64,000 nucleotides of DNA from Streptococcus mitis SK564 (GTDB lineage: Bacteria > Bacillota > Bacilli > Lactobacillales > Streptococcaceae). Positions within the stretch are counted from its first letter, which is position 1. Every line of letters begins with the position of its first letter. This document shows, piece after piece, positions 30,251-37,478 of the stretch. Below the pieces are notes generated by a model. The model worked only from the letters and a program-made list of their open reading frames with translations, did no database searches and was not told the origin of the DNA. Where the stretch lies: NCBI RefSeq assembly GCF_000148525.1, contig NZ_AEDU01000025.1:1-64000 (forward strand), read 5' to 3'. The translations under genes were made by a program, and so were the position numbers.

Positions 30251-30266
30251 TAAAAAAGTCCACAAA
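30251..30266 (+). other. Left attachment site of the satellite
   Basis: TAAAAAAGTCCACAAA is identical to 42782-42797. The match extends leftward as AGTTC with one mismatch, 22 bp in total. It lies about 90 bp upstream of the ctsR promoter. Confidence 0.75.
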
Positions 30267-30316
30267 AAAAGCCCTAAAAAGGGCGTAATATTGATGAGTT
30301 CAGCAGGCAAGAAACT

Positions 30317-30339
30317 AGCACGGTCAAACGTGCTTTTTT
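30317..30339 (+). terminator. Plus-strand terminator inside the left end
   Basis: AGCACG pairs with CGTGCT around GTCAAA and is followed by five or more T on the plus strand. No plus-strand gene precedes it, so it either blocks readthrough into the element or ends an unseen small RNA. Confidence 0.55.
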
Positions 30340-30393
30340 ATTACCTGGTAATATTATAGCATATCTTCCACAGCATAGCCATAAGACACAAAG

Positions 30394-30420
30394 AAAAACC
30401 CTCAGATAATTTTCTGAGGG
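30394..30420 (-). terminator. Terminator after the small membrane protein gene
   Basis: On the minus strand CCCTCAGA pairs with TCTGAGGG and is followed by five U. Confidence 0.8.
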
Positions 30421-30434
30421 ATAAACAGTAATGA

Positions 30435-30611
30435 TTACTTGTCATTATCGTCACTGTCTATAATAGTTATCACTATAATAATTACTAAAAGAGCAAGCAC
30501 GTACAAAGTCAGCAATATTAAGACTAACGATGTTGGTACTCCTATGCTGACGAGAAATATCATAAAAAATATTCCAACTATTGAAACTACTTTTAAAAAA
30601 TTATAGACCAT
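30435..30611 (-). CDS. Small two-helix membrane protein of the satellite
   Basis: This 58-aa ORF has an AAGAGG site 8 bases before the start. It contains two hydrophobic segments (VVSIVGIFFMIFLVSIG and SLVLILLTLYVLALLVIIIV) and ends with the acidic tail DSDDNDK. The size and two helices recall small holin-like or superinfection-exclusion proteins, but no family is recognised. It is the last gene of the leftward module and has its own terminator. A 19-bp repeat array lies about 100 bp upstream of it. Confidence 0.65.
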   Translation of the reverse strand: MVYNFLKVVSIVGIFFMIFLVSIGVPTSLVLILLTLYVLALLVIIIVITIIDSDDNDK

Positions 30612-30710
30612 TTTTAAAACCTCTTAGAATAAAATTCACGTATTAAATACGTCTAACGAAGCTACCTTTATTATTAATCTAGTCAAAACTCTACAATTTA
30701 ATTGATTATA

Positions 30711-30805
30711 TGCAATACGTTTCTTAATTAGTAATATGATTTATTCTAAGCAATACGTTTTATTCTAGGCAATATGTTTTGTTTTAAGCAATATGTTTTA
30801 TTATG
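30711..30805 (+). repeat. Tandem array of a 19-bp repeat
   Basis: Three perfectly phased 19-bp units (AGCAATACGTTTTATTCTA, GGCAATATGTTTTGTTTTA, AGCAATATGTTTTATTATG) at 30749-30805 are preceded by two more diverged units at 30711-30748. The array is AT-rich and noncoding. It could be iterons for replication, or binding sites for a regulator of the small membrane protein gene. It lacks the spacers of a CRISPR array. Confidence 0.75.
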
Positions 30806-30989
30806 AGTAGTTAAGAATTTTGTATTTATTAATAATAGCTTCATATGCATTATAAAACATTAAAAATTAGATGTCAATCTTTTTTATTTTCAGGGTTGCC
30901 AATTAAAATATATCCCTTGTAACAATTTATTTGAAGCTTTCTATAATTTTTCTTAAAAATAAGCCTTTCATCCTAAATCTATTAGTTTT

Positions 30990-31083
30990 TACCCCCTTTT
31001 TATTTGGAGGCCTCCGACTTGGAAAAAGTTCCCTTCACCGGTTCCCAAAGTATTCAAAAAAATTTTTTCAACGTGGGGGGGAG
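30990..31083 (-). other. GC-rich cos-like stretch after the RinA-like gene
   Basis: Within very AT-rich DNA this stretch carries the palindrome GGAGGCCTCC (31006-31015), CACCGGTTCCC and a run of seven G (CGTGGGGGGGAG) ending at the RinA-like stop codon. In cos-type phages of Gram-positives the cohesive-end site lies between the late regulator and the terminase genes and contains such boxes. A packaging function is inferred from position and composition. From here to 30711 I see no gene. Confidence 0.4.
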
Positions 31084-31494
31084 TCAATATCCTTTCAGTT
31101 CTATAAATCTTTTAGCAATTACTTTTCTTCGACTATTTATATAACGAGTAGTTTTATTTAGTTTCTCTGCCACGTCTTCCCAAGTCGCACCAGCTTCTAA
31201 ATATCTCATTTTAAAAATGACTAAATCACTTTCAATTAAGTTTTCCATCAAGGTATCTACAACTAGTTTAAAGCCTTCTAAATATCTTAGTGTTTGATCT
31301 TCTTCAATTCTAATGATGGTTGCTTCAGTAGGACTATATACTGTCTTGCCTTTCCCACCAGTATAATCTTCAGTGCTATGTTTCTTATTATGTATCAGTT
31401 CCTGTCTTCTCAAATAAATTTTATTAGCAAGCGTTCTATATCGTCCTAACTCAATATCTATCCCGTCCAGGTCTCTGTTACTCAACTCGTACAT
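31084..31494 (-). CDS. RinA-like (DUF722) phage late transcription regulator
   Basis: The 136-aa protein starts MYELSNRDLDGIDIELGRYR. It ends with a sigma-region-4-like HTH (LVIFKMRYLEAGATWEDVAEKLNKTTRYINSRR), the pattern of RinA/DUF722 proteins that activate late operons in Gram-positive phages. The start at 31494 has a GGAGG site; 31539 is a longer but unsupported alternative. In a satellite it could respond to or tune helper late expression. It follows the capsid module and precedes the cos-like stretch. Confidence 0.75.
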   Translation of the reverse strand: MYELSNRDLDGIDIELGRYRTLANKIYLRRQELIHNKKHSTEDYTGGKGKTVYSPTEATIIRIEEDQTLRYLEGFKLVVDTLMENLIESDLVIFKMRYLEAGATWEDVAEKLNKTTRYINSRRKVIAKRFIELKGY

Positions 31495-31809
31495 AGGCAA
31501 GTACCTCCACTTAAATTTAAAAATTTTTTTATCTTTCAATTTGTCAAATTGTAAATTCTGTCAAACTGACAAAAAGCGCTAAAAGCCTTCCAACACTCCA
31601 CTTACCAGGTATCATTGTTTTAAGTTTGACAACTATTCAATATGACAATTTAAAGAAGTATCCCTCTAATTTATTCCCCAGTTTCTCTTATCTTACATTC
31701 TGTGAAACTCACTCCATTCTGTAACTTACTGATATACATGGCTTCCAAGCCTATACTCTGTTTTAGTTTATGCTTTCTTCATTTTGTGAAACTAATTTAC
31801 TGAAATTAA
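31495..31809. other. Noncoding gap with repeated TTCTGTNAAACT motifs
   Basis: There is no convincing gene. The motif ATTCTGTCAAACT / ATTCTGTGAAACT / ATTTTGTGAAACT occurs three times (about 31554, 31699, 31788), suggesting binding sites or decayed repeats. A promoter for the RinA-like gene should lie here. Confidence 0.4.
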
Positions 31810-31867
31810 AAACAAGGCCACTTTTGATATAACTATCAATTTCTTGATATTCAAATCAGCCTTGTTT
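31810..31867 (-). terminator. Terminator after the coiled-coil protein gene
   Basis: On the minus strand AAACAAGGC pairs with GCCTTGTTT, with a nested TTGATA/TATCAA hairpin, followed by a U-rich run. It separates the RinA-like gene from the capsid genes. Confidence 0.65.
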
Positions 31868-31875
31868 CTAATGAA

Positions 31876-32427
31876 TTACTCTTTACCTAAATACTCTTTA
31901 ATCTCACGATATTCCTTAGAAAAATTCATCCATCCGCTAGAATCAGGGTTTAAGAATGGTAGGACAGTAAGCGGACTTACTTCTGTTCGATACGGCGATA
32001 GAGAATGTCTCTGACTTATTTCTCTGACTACACCTGTATGAATTTCTTCTACATCCTTCTTCAGTTCTTGAATTTCATCATATGCGTCCAGAATTCGTCT
32101 AAGTTTCTTTCGGTATTGTTTATAGATCTTCTTAGTTTCCATCCGTTGCTTAGTTTCTTTAAAAATATATTCAAAGATGACTGCATTAGCTTCTGAAAAA
32201 TCACTATCAAATTTTTCCTGAAGGCCATTAATAGCTTTTTCCATCTTTTCCAGCTGCTCTAAAGATTCTAAGTTATTTGACAAAAAAGAATCTATGTTCT
32301 CAAATGAAACTGCTTGATTGCCTAACAAGCTTTTTCTTTTTTCGCTTAACTGTTCTCGTGCTGAATTAATCTTACTTTTTTTATTATCTAGATCATCCAG
32401 TGTTTCAAATACTTGATTAATATCCAT
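31876..32427 (-). CDS. Coiled-coil protein next to the capsid gene, unknown
   Basis: The 183-aa protein is mostly helical and charged, with long coiled-coil-like stretches (residues 10-130). It has a Pro/Ser-containing tail (LSPYRTEVSPLTVLPFLNP) and no catalytic motif. It starts nine bases after the capsid stop codon. Position and helicity would fit a scaffold or capsid-size factor, since the capsid protein lacks a long N-terminal scaffold region. This is inference only. Confidence 0.6.
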   Translation of the reverse strand: MDINQVFETLDDLDNKKSKINSAREQLSEKRKSLLGNQAVSFENIDSFLSNNLESLEQLEKMEKAINGLQEKFDSDFSEANAVIFEYIFKETKQRMETKKIYKQYRKKLRRILDAYDEIQELKKDVEEIHTGVVREISQRHSLSPYRTEVSPLTVLPFLNPDSSGWMNFSKEYREIKEYLGKE

Positions 32428-32436
32428 TTCTTTCTC

Positions 32437-33297
32437 CTAGTTCCATTGAATAAAGTAACCACAATCTTCTTCAACTTTTTTTACATCAAATCGGGTATGT
32501 AAAATCAACCGTTTTCCAAAATAGTCATTCGCATTCACCCAACTAAGTGTATCTTTCTTGCGATCAAACAAAGTAACAAAGTTTTCTAGATCTCCAATAA
32601 AGCCTTTTTTGTCACCTTTATTCCCTAATGTTGTATCATCTACAATTAAAAAGTTATCTACAAAAAATGTTTCACTTGTTCCTGTCTCTTTATCAACTTT
32701 AAGAAGATAATTTCCTGAAGTGTCTTTCATTTTTTCTAAGACACTAAATAGTGATTGACTAACAACCATAGATACATTGCGCTCTGGATTGATTAAAGAA
32801 ACAATAGATTTCAAGTCGTCGATACTTGTAGCAGTCTGCACTTTCGCAGTTTGGAGAATTTTCCCAATCTCTCTATTTCGTGTTCTACGTTTTAATTTAA
32901 TAATCTTCTTACCAAGAAAATCCGTTAAATTATATTGCCCATCATCTAATTGCTCCTGTGAAAAATCAAGTTTTCCACTGAATAATTTAACTAAGTAATC
33001 AACGCTGACAGTTTTCTTTTTATCTGCTTCTGTTTTCTCAACCGAATTTTCGCTAACTTCTTGTAATGAATCAGATTCAAAGTCAGTTACTTCATACTTC
33101 CCACCACGGGTACGAGTCTCAATAACATTTACTAGATCAACCAGTTCTTTACGTTGATGTTCATCTTCGTAACTATCAAGGATTGGTTTTTCAATGAGTA
33201 CATGATTATTTTCTACGTTCATCCCTCTAGTGTTATAACCTGTACTTCGGATATAAGCTTCTAGATTTTCTTTTTGTTTAGCTAAGTTAGTTGTCAT
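32437..33297 (-). CDS. HK97-fold phage major capsid protein
   Basis: The 286-aa protein shows the pattern of the phage_cap family: a spine-helix/P-domain region with NPERNVSMVVSQSLFSVLEKMKDTSGNYLL, then the linker to FFVDNFLIVDDTTLGNKGDKKG, and a terminal GKRLILHTRFD strand. The N-terminal arm is short (about 45 residues before VIETRTRGG), so no delta domain or protease site is evident. In a satellite it may build small capsids or alter helper capsid size. It sits beside a gp10-like gene. Confidence 0.75.
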   Translation of the reverse strand: MTTNLAKQKENLEAYIRSTGYNTRGMNVENNHVLIEKPILDSYEDEHQRKELVDLVNVIETRTRGGKYEVTDFESDSLQEVSENSVEKTEADKKKTVSVDYLVKLFSGKLDFSQEQLDDGQYNLTDFLGKKIIKLKRRTRNREIGKILQTAKVQTATSIDDLKSIVSLINPERNVSMVVSQSLFSVLEKMKDTSGNYLLKVDKETGTSETFFVDNFLIVDDTTLGNKGDKKGFIGDLENFVTLFDRKKDTLSWVNANDYFGKRLILHTRFDVKKVEEDCGYFIQWN

Positions 33298-33321
33298 GTT
33301 TTGCTCCTTTATCTTACAAGA

Positions 33322-33681
33322 TTATTTACCTATATTTTTTATTCTTTGTTCAAATTTCTCTTTTATTTTTTCCTCTACTGGTTTTATGTGAGGAATTGCT
33401 TTGCTGCGTCCCCCATTTCTTAATACATGTCCATGTTCTAATAAATGAGTTAATCTATATGTTGGATCTGCATTATAGATTACAAAAGAACCTTTAGAAT
33501 TTTTCTTAAAGCGCCAATTTTTCGCATATTTCCCATATCTTTTAGGACTTGTTTGTTTCAATTCATTCACTGCTTCATTTGTAACTTCTTCAGCAATTAA
33601 ATCTATCTGTTCTTCAACTTCTTCAGAATAAGCTTCCAAAGTTTTAGCAATTTCATTTGCTAGATCACTCGTTAGACTCAT
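33322..33681 (-). CDS. HK97-gp10-like head-tail joining protein
   Basis: The 119-aa protein has the gp10 hallmarks: an N-terminal helix, TSPKRYGKYAKNWRFKK, then the conserved YRLTHLLEHGH motif and IPHIKPVEEKIKEKF. In HK97-like phages such proteins are neck or head-tail completion factors. It is the second structural gene of the element. A portal and other connectors are not seen. Confidence 0.75.
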   Translation of the reverse strand: MSLTSDLANEIAKTLEAYSEEVEEQIDLIAEEVTNEAVNELKQTSPKRYGKYAKNWRFKKNSKGSFVIYNADPTYRLTHLLEHGHVLRNGGRSKAIPHIKPVEEKIKEKFEQRIKNIGK

Positions 33682-33728
33682 TTCCCCTCCTTCATCTTTT
33701 AATATCTGATTTTTGTTTATAATTTTTT

Positions 33729-33959
33729 CTAAAATTCTTTGCTCTTAGTTTTTCTTTTATGACTCTCCGAGCCTTTAGAATCATTTTTTCTAGATTTTGA
33801 TTTGTCTTGTTTGTTAGCATATTTTTCTAGTATTTCTTGTTTCCGTTGTTCTAAGCTATCATCTTCTTTTTTACACTGAGAAAAGATTTTCTGTCTTTTA
33901 TCTGGATCCATAGAAAACTTATTGGCTACTACATACCCTAAAGAAGTATCTCCTGACAT
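33729..33959 (-). CDS. Small charged protein of unknown function
   Basis: This 76-aa product starts MSGDTSLGYVVANKFSMDP and has a very basic, Lys/Ser-rich C-terminal half (KQDKSKSRKNDSKGSESHKR). The start at 33959 is preceded by GGGGGTGAGGGAG. It is the first gene after an intrinsic terminator, so it probably opens the morphogenesis transcript. Confidence 0.6.
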   Translation of the reverse strand: MSGDTSLGYVVANKFSMDPDKRQKIFSQCKKEDDSLEQRKQEILEKYANKQDKSKSRKNDSKGSESHKRKTKSKEF

Positions 33960-33985
33960 CTCCCTCACCCCCTTTCTATGCAAAC

Positions 33986-34031
33986 AAAAAGGGACATACC
34001 ACTAGCATTATATGCTTACGGTATGTCCCTG
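33986..34031 (-). terminator. Strong terminator between replication and morphogenesis modules
   Basis: On the minus strand AGGGACATACC pairs with GGTATGTCCCT, with an inner AGCAT/ATGCT helix, followed by five U. It separates early genes from capsid genes. Confidence 0.85.
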
Positions 34032-34048
34032 AGTTGTTCTCAATAGAC

Positions 34049-34210
34049 TTATTTTTTAGTTTCTTTTTTGACTAGATGGGTAAATTTTCCATCTGAGTAG
34101 AATAAAGTTATCTCTCCAAACCTTGGAACTTTTTCTATCTCTATTATACCACATTTTTCGTAGACAACAAAGCCTTTTTCTGTTGAAAATCGCATTTTAT
34201 CATCATTCAT
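34049..34210 (-). CDS. Small satellite protein of unknown function
   Basis: This 53-aa ORF starts MNDDKMRFSTEKGFVVYEKC and continues EIEKVPRFGEITLFYSDGKF. Its ATG overlaps the stop of the DnaC-like gene (ATGA), so it is probably translated by coupling. The pattern of short beta strands resembles small phage proteins, but no family is recognised. It is the last gene before the terminator at 33986-34031. Confidence 0.6.
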   Translation of the reverse strand: MNDDKMRFSTEKGFVVYEKCGIIEIEKVPRFGEITLFYSDGKFTHLVKKETKK

Positions 34211-35052
34211 TGATATTCTCCCCTCACTGTGTTTATAGTGTATCTCTTGTCTTTGATCGTGAAAGCTTTGAAAGTGTTCCCTTCTAAACCTTTCAAAATT
34301 CTACTTGAGTTTCTAGCATTGTAAACCGTTCTTAGCTCGCTACTATCTAAGTTTGTGTTAAAAATCGTAGTTTCTCGATTATTGATAATATCAAACAAGA
34401 AATCCTGTTCCCAGTCACTCTTAGGAGTGATTGTCCCATTTTTTGCCCCTAGGTCATCGATGATTAGAAAATCTACATCAACAAGCTTTTTAACTGCCTC
34501 ATACTCTGTTAAGTTTGCATTTCTTCCATAAGCCCAGCCTTCTTTTATCTGCTTGATAATCTCAGTTAAGCTGATAAACAAGACACTCTTAGGCTCGTGC
34601 TTCTCTCTGAAGCTCTCATTGATTTCTTTGGCCAGGGCAAGCGATAAATGACTTTTTCCTATTCCTGTGCTACCACTGATTAAAGTATTTCCCGTCATAC
34701 CTGCAAGGTACTTCTGGGCTTGCCCCTTTACAAACTCTAACATCTGACGCTCCTCTGTAGTCTTAACAAAGAAATTATCAAATGTCGCTCCTTTCAACTC
34801 GTTAGGGATTTTACTATCACGCATTAAGACATCATAAGTTTTAAAGTAAGCCTGTCTGTCCTCGAACTGCTGTAATAGGTCTTTCTCTTTTTGTTTAATC
34901 TCTCCCTTTACACACTCTGGGCAAAATGCTTGTACTTTTCTTTCTGAACCCCCTAACACTGGTACAGAAATTTCCCAGTAATTTACCTGGTGAATATCGC
35001 AAACTTTATCCGATATTTTTCTGTTATTAAATTCTTTAAATTGTTCCTTCAT
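34207..35052 (-). CDS. DnaC-like helicase loader ATPase
   Basis: The 281-aa AAA+ protein has an N-terminal zinc-binding segment (CDIHQVNYWE...FCPEC), Walker A GSTGIGKSHLSLALAKE, Walker B FLIIDDLGAK and a sensor 1 region (TIFNTNLDS). It belongs to the DnaC/DnaI/IstB-like loaders and would bring host DnaB helicase to the satellite origin. It follows the replisome organiser, as in many phages and PICIs. Confidence 0.88.
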   Translation of the reverse strand: MKEQFKEFNNRKISDKVCDIHQVNYWEISVPVLGGSERKVQAFCPECVKGEIKQKEKDLLQQFEDRQAYFKTYDVLMRDSKIPNELKGATFDNFFVKTTEERQMLEFVKGQAQKYLAGMTGNTLISGSTGIGKSHLSLALAKEINESFREKHEPKSVLFISLTEIIKQIKEGWAYGRNANLTEYEAVKKLVDVDFLIIDDLGAKNGTITPKSDWEQDFLFDIINNRETTIFNTNLDSSELRTVYNARNSSRILKGLEGNTFKAFTIKDKRYTINTVRGEYQ

Positions 35053-35063
35053 CTTTGCAACTC

Positions 35064-35954
35064 CTAAAATGGTAGGTCTGGGAAGTTATCTTCGGACTTC
35101 CCTTTTATTGTTTTAGGCTTTTGATTCAAATAACCGTCAAACTTAGATCCGAAAAGTGTTTCTGGTCTCAGATATTTAGAAAATTCAGGACTATCCTTCC
35201 ATTCTGCCGTTTTAATATCTATCACCTGTTTAAAATCTTCAAGTGTATAGCCTTCTTTGAATCGTGCTAGTAAAAGTCTTTTTGTCTTATCAACAAACTT
35301 ATACCTCTTATTAGCTACTTGATTCAGATAAACAATAGGAATCCAAAGTTCTTTATGTTTTGTTTTCTCTAAATCTTTTATAGCTGTTTCTTCAAGCCAA
35401 GTAGGAAAAGTGAAAGATGAGCTTTGCTCATTAGGCGAGGTTCCCTCGACTATATACTCTTTATTTATATCTAACTTTAAATCTTGCTCTAACTCTTTCT
35501 CTTTATCTATCTCTTTCTCTGTCCTACATGTAGATAACGTTGTAAAATTATTAGATAACAATGTAAGATTTTTTTCTTTCTCTTGTTGCTCTTTGCGGTA
35601 GCTTCTCATATATGCAGCGTGGTTTGTTTCTTGTTGTACCAAAGCTTTTGCTTGTGTTAACTCGGCATTTTTATCTTCATCAATCTGAATCAGACCACAT
35701 TGCGTAAAATAAGCTATAGTCATAGATATATCATCTTCAGAAACATCTAATTTCAAGGCCAGTTCTTCTTTTAAGGTTTCAAAGTACCCTTCGTAATACA
35801 GAATACAATCACTTTCAAGACTTTCTAACATCATGCGCATATAGATCACTGTCATGGTATAGCCACCAGGCATACTTTTTAGTCGCTTAATAAATAGGTT
35901 ATCAAAAAACTTCTTATCAATTTTCAACCAAAAATATACTTTAGTCTTCGCCAT
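35064..35954 (-). CDS. Phage replisome organiser (Phage_rep_org_N)
   Basis: The protein of about 296 aa begins with the family pattern KVYFWLKIDKKFFDNLFIKRL followed by PGGYTMTVIYMRMMLESL, a DnaD/DnaB-like winged helix that recognises the phage origin. A linker and a C-terminal DnaD-like tail follow (RYKFVDKTKRLLLARFKEGYTLEDFKQVI). It should melt or mark the replication origin and recruit the loader encoded next. ATG 35954 has better spacing to GGGGG than 35957. Confidence 0.82.
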   Translation of the reverse strand: MAKTKVYFWLKIDKKFFDNLFIKRLKSMPGGYTMTVIYMRMMLESLESDCILYYEGYFETLKEELALKLDVSEDDISMTIAYFTQCGLIQIDEDKNAELTQAKALVQQETNHAAYMRSYRKEQQEKEKNLTLLSNNFTTLSTCRTEKEIDKEKELEQDLKLDINKEYIVEGTSPNEQSSSFTFPTWLEETAIKDLEKTKHKELWIPIVYLNQVANKRYKFVDKTKRLLLARFKEGYTLEDFKQVIDIKTAEWKDSPEFSKYLRPETLFGSKFDGYLNQKPKTIKGKSEDNFPDLPF

Positions 35955-36222
35955 CATCTACCCCCAGGAACTTCAAAATATCCGTAACTTTGTAATAGAC
36001 TTTTCTAGTATCTTCTAGCGGTGGTTGGTAACGTCTTAGTCCTGCAACTTCCCACTTTTGCAAGGTTTTGTATTTTATATCTAACTCGTCCATAGCTTCT
36101 TGTGCTGATATTAAACCAGTTAGTCGTGGTTTCGGTTGTTCTCGAACTGCTAGATAGTTTTCTATAACCGTGCTTATTCTATTAGTTAAATCATGTTCGC
36201 TTTCTTTACTCAAACTAAACAT
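35941..36222 (-). CDS. HTH / excisionase-like protein
   Basis: The 93-aa product contains a MerR/excisionase-like HTH (GLISAQEAMDELDIKYKTLQKWEVAGLRRYQPP followed by KVYYKVTDILKFL). It could be an excisionase or a replication regulator. It overlaps the replisome organiser by 14-17 bases. DNA binding is likely, the target unknown. Confidence 0.65.
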   Translation of the reverse strand: MFSLSKESEHDLTNRISTVIENYLAVREQPKPRLTGLISAQEAMDELDIKYKTLQKWEVAGLRRYQPPLEDTRKVYYKVTDILKFLGVDDGED

Positions 36223-36224
36223 AC

Positions 36225-36431
36225 TTAGCCCTCTTTACTGACCATTCCAAGCTGAATATATCGCCCATAATCAGGGCTTAAATCCTCGCTAGTCGTTTCA
36301 ATCGTCTGTGTACTTTCTCGCTCGATTTGAGCGCTTTTTTTGCGGTATCGGTGGTTTAGATACATGAGAAAGCCAACCAATATCACGGTAAAAATAAGCG
36401 CCTGTGTATTGCTTAAATCTAGTTCATTCAT
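36225..36431 (-). CDS. Small single-span membrane protein, unknown
   Basis: The 68-aa product starts MNELDLSNTQALIFTVILVG, has one membrane helix and a basic plus Ser/Thr-rich cytoplasmic tail. The start at 36431 has a GAGG site; a longer reading to 36503 runs into the previous gene. No family is recognised. Confidence 0.55.
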   Translation of the reverse strand: MNELDLSNTQALIFTVILVGFLMYLNHRYRKKSAQIERESTQTIETTSEDLSPDYGRYIQLGMVSKEG

Positions 36432-36432
36432 G

Positions 36433-36636
36433 CTATGCCCTCGCTTTGTAATTCTTGATATATAACTGTTGGGCTTGATGTTCCATCTTTTGGAAAGCTT
36501 CAACTTCCTTGATAGATACTTTGTTATCTAAAAAATCAATAATAAACTGTAATAGATTTGGATTGTTAACCTTTAAATCGGCCATAAAATCATCAATTTC
36601 TACTTGAGTCATTTTCATTACATCTGGAATTTTCAT
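36433..36636 (-). CDS. Small satellite protein of unknown function
   Basis: The reading frame from 36636 encodes a 67-residue helical protein (MKIPDVMKMTQVEIDDFMADLK...). It overlaps the 3' end of the preceding gene in another frame. Starts at 36636, 36618 and 36612 are all possible; GGGG lies about 10 bases before 36636. No homolog is recognised. Confidence 0.45.
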   Translation of the reverse strand: MKIPDVMKMTQVEIDDFMADLKVNNPNLLQFIIDFLDNKVSIKEVEAFQKMEHQAQQLYIKNYKARA

Positions 36637-36898
36637 CTGACTTGTACCCCAATTCTTCAAAATTCTCACAATTAAGGAGATAAACTGCAATCCCGTCCAA
36701 CTCTCTATAGAGTTGTTCCATCTGGTCACGAATAACGCCTAACCCCTCTGTCATCTGTCCAGATAAGATATCAGTATCTACTCTGTTATTTTTCGCCATT
36801 ATCAGCGAATTACTCAACTGTCTGACTAATTCAATTCTGGGAAGCACATCTCCAAGTCTGCCTCCTTGCTCTTGAATTTCCTTTATGTTTAATGCCAT
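36593..36898 (-). CDS. Small satellite protein of unknown function
   Basis: The 101-aa product starts MALNIKEIQEQGGRLGDVLP. The middle (NNRVDTDILSGQMTEGLGVIRDQMEQLY) is helical and acidic, with no recognised motif. The start at 36898 follows CAGGAAAACAAT. It overlaps the next gene. Confidence 0.55.
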   Translation of the reverse strand: MALNIKEIQEQGGRLGDVLPRIELVRQLSNSLIMAKNNRVDTDILSGQMTEGLGVIRDQMEQLYRELDGIAVYLLNCENFEELGYKSDENSRCNENDSSRN

Positions 36899-37064
36899 AT
36901 TGTTTTCCTGTGCCTTTTTTGTCTGTTTCCTATACGTAATTAGCACCACTCCAAACGCTGGGCGATTGCCCCTAGTTGGCGGACGCATGTAGTGATGTTT
37001 TGTGGGTAATCATCCACATTTTCGATAAACAAGTGCTTAGAATCGCCGTGTCAGCACTCGTTTT

Positions 37065-37093
37065 TCAAAACCTTTTCTAATTGCTTGCCTGCT
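37065..37093 (+). repeat. 29-bp direct repeat, copy A
   Basis: TCAAAACCTTTTCTAATTGC.. (29 bp) is identical to 41569-41597, 4.5 kb away just before the integrase gene. It lies in the gap upstream of the leftward small-gene cluster. Confidence 0.8.
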
Positions 37094-37206
37094 ATTAGTT
37101 ATTGCTTCAGTAGCATTTTCATGCTATAATCAAGATACGTTAAAAAACGTATACCTTTTATCCTGTCGCTTGCTCGCCTTGGCCAAAATTTGAGCAAGTG
37201 ATTTTT

Positions 37207-37467
37207 TTATTTTCTTTTTGCATGATTACTACCTGACTTTGGTTTATAAATCAAATCTTTACTATCGATAAGATCTAGAATCCAACTAATTCCCTGTTCT
37301 ACTGTTTCAAGAAATGCGCCTAGGTCTTCACTGTCCAAGTTCTCGTAGTTCATACAAAGATATTCGGCTAGTTGTCTGTCTTTCTCAACTAGCTTTTTAA
37401 AATCCTTGGAATACTTAGGAATTTCTAACCCTTTGGCATTTGTAACTGTCTTAAATTCATTTTCCAT
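37207..37467 (-). CDS. Small satellite protein of unknown function
   Basis: The 86-aa acidic protein starts MENEFKTVTNAKGLEIPKYS and ends with a basic tail (PKSGSNHAKRK). It follows the Rha-like gene by 11 bases, so it is in the same early transcript. No family is recognised. Confidence 0.55.
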   Translation of the reverse strand: MENEFKTVTNAKGLEIPKYSKDFKKLVEKDRQLAEYLCMNYENLDSEDLGAFLETVEQGISWILDLIDSKDLIYKPKSGSNHAKRK

Positions 37468-37478
37468 TTTCTGTACTC

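Noticed and set aside
30711-30805. CRISPR-like array
   Set aside because: The 19-bp units are contiguous with no unique spacers, and no cas genes are near.
32437-33297. Claim that the element is a full capsid-forming PICI
   Set aside because: No portal, protease, terminase small subunit or connector set beyond the gp10-like protein was seen, so only partial capsid content is stated.
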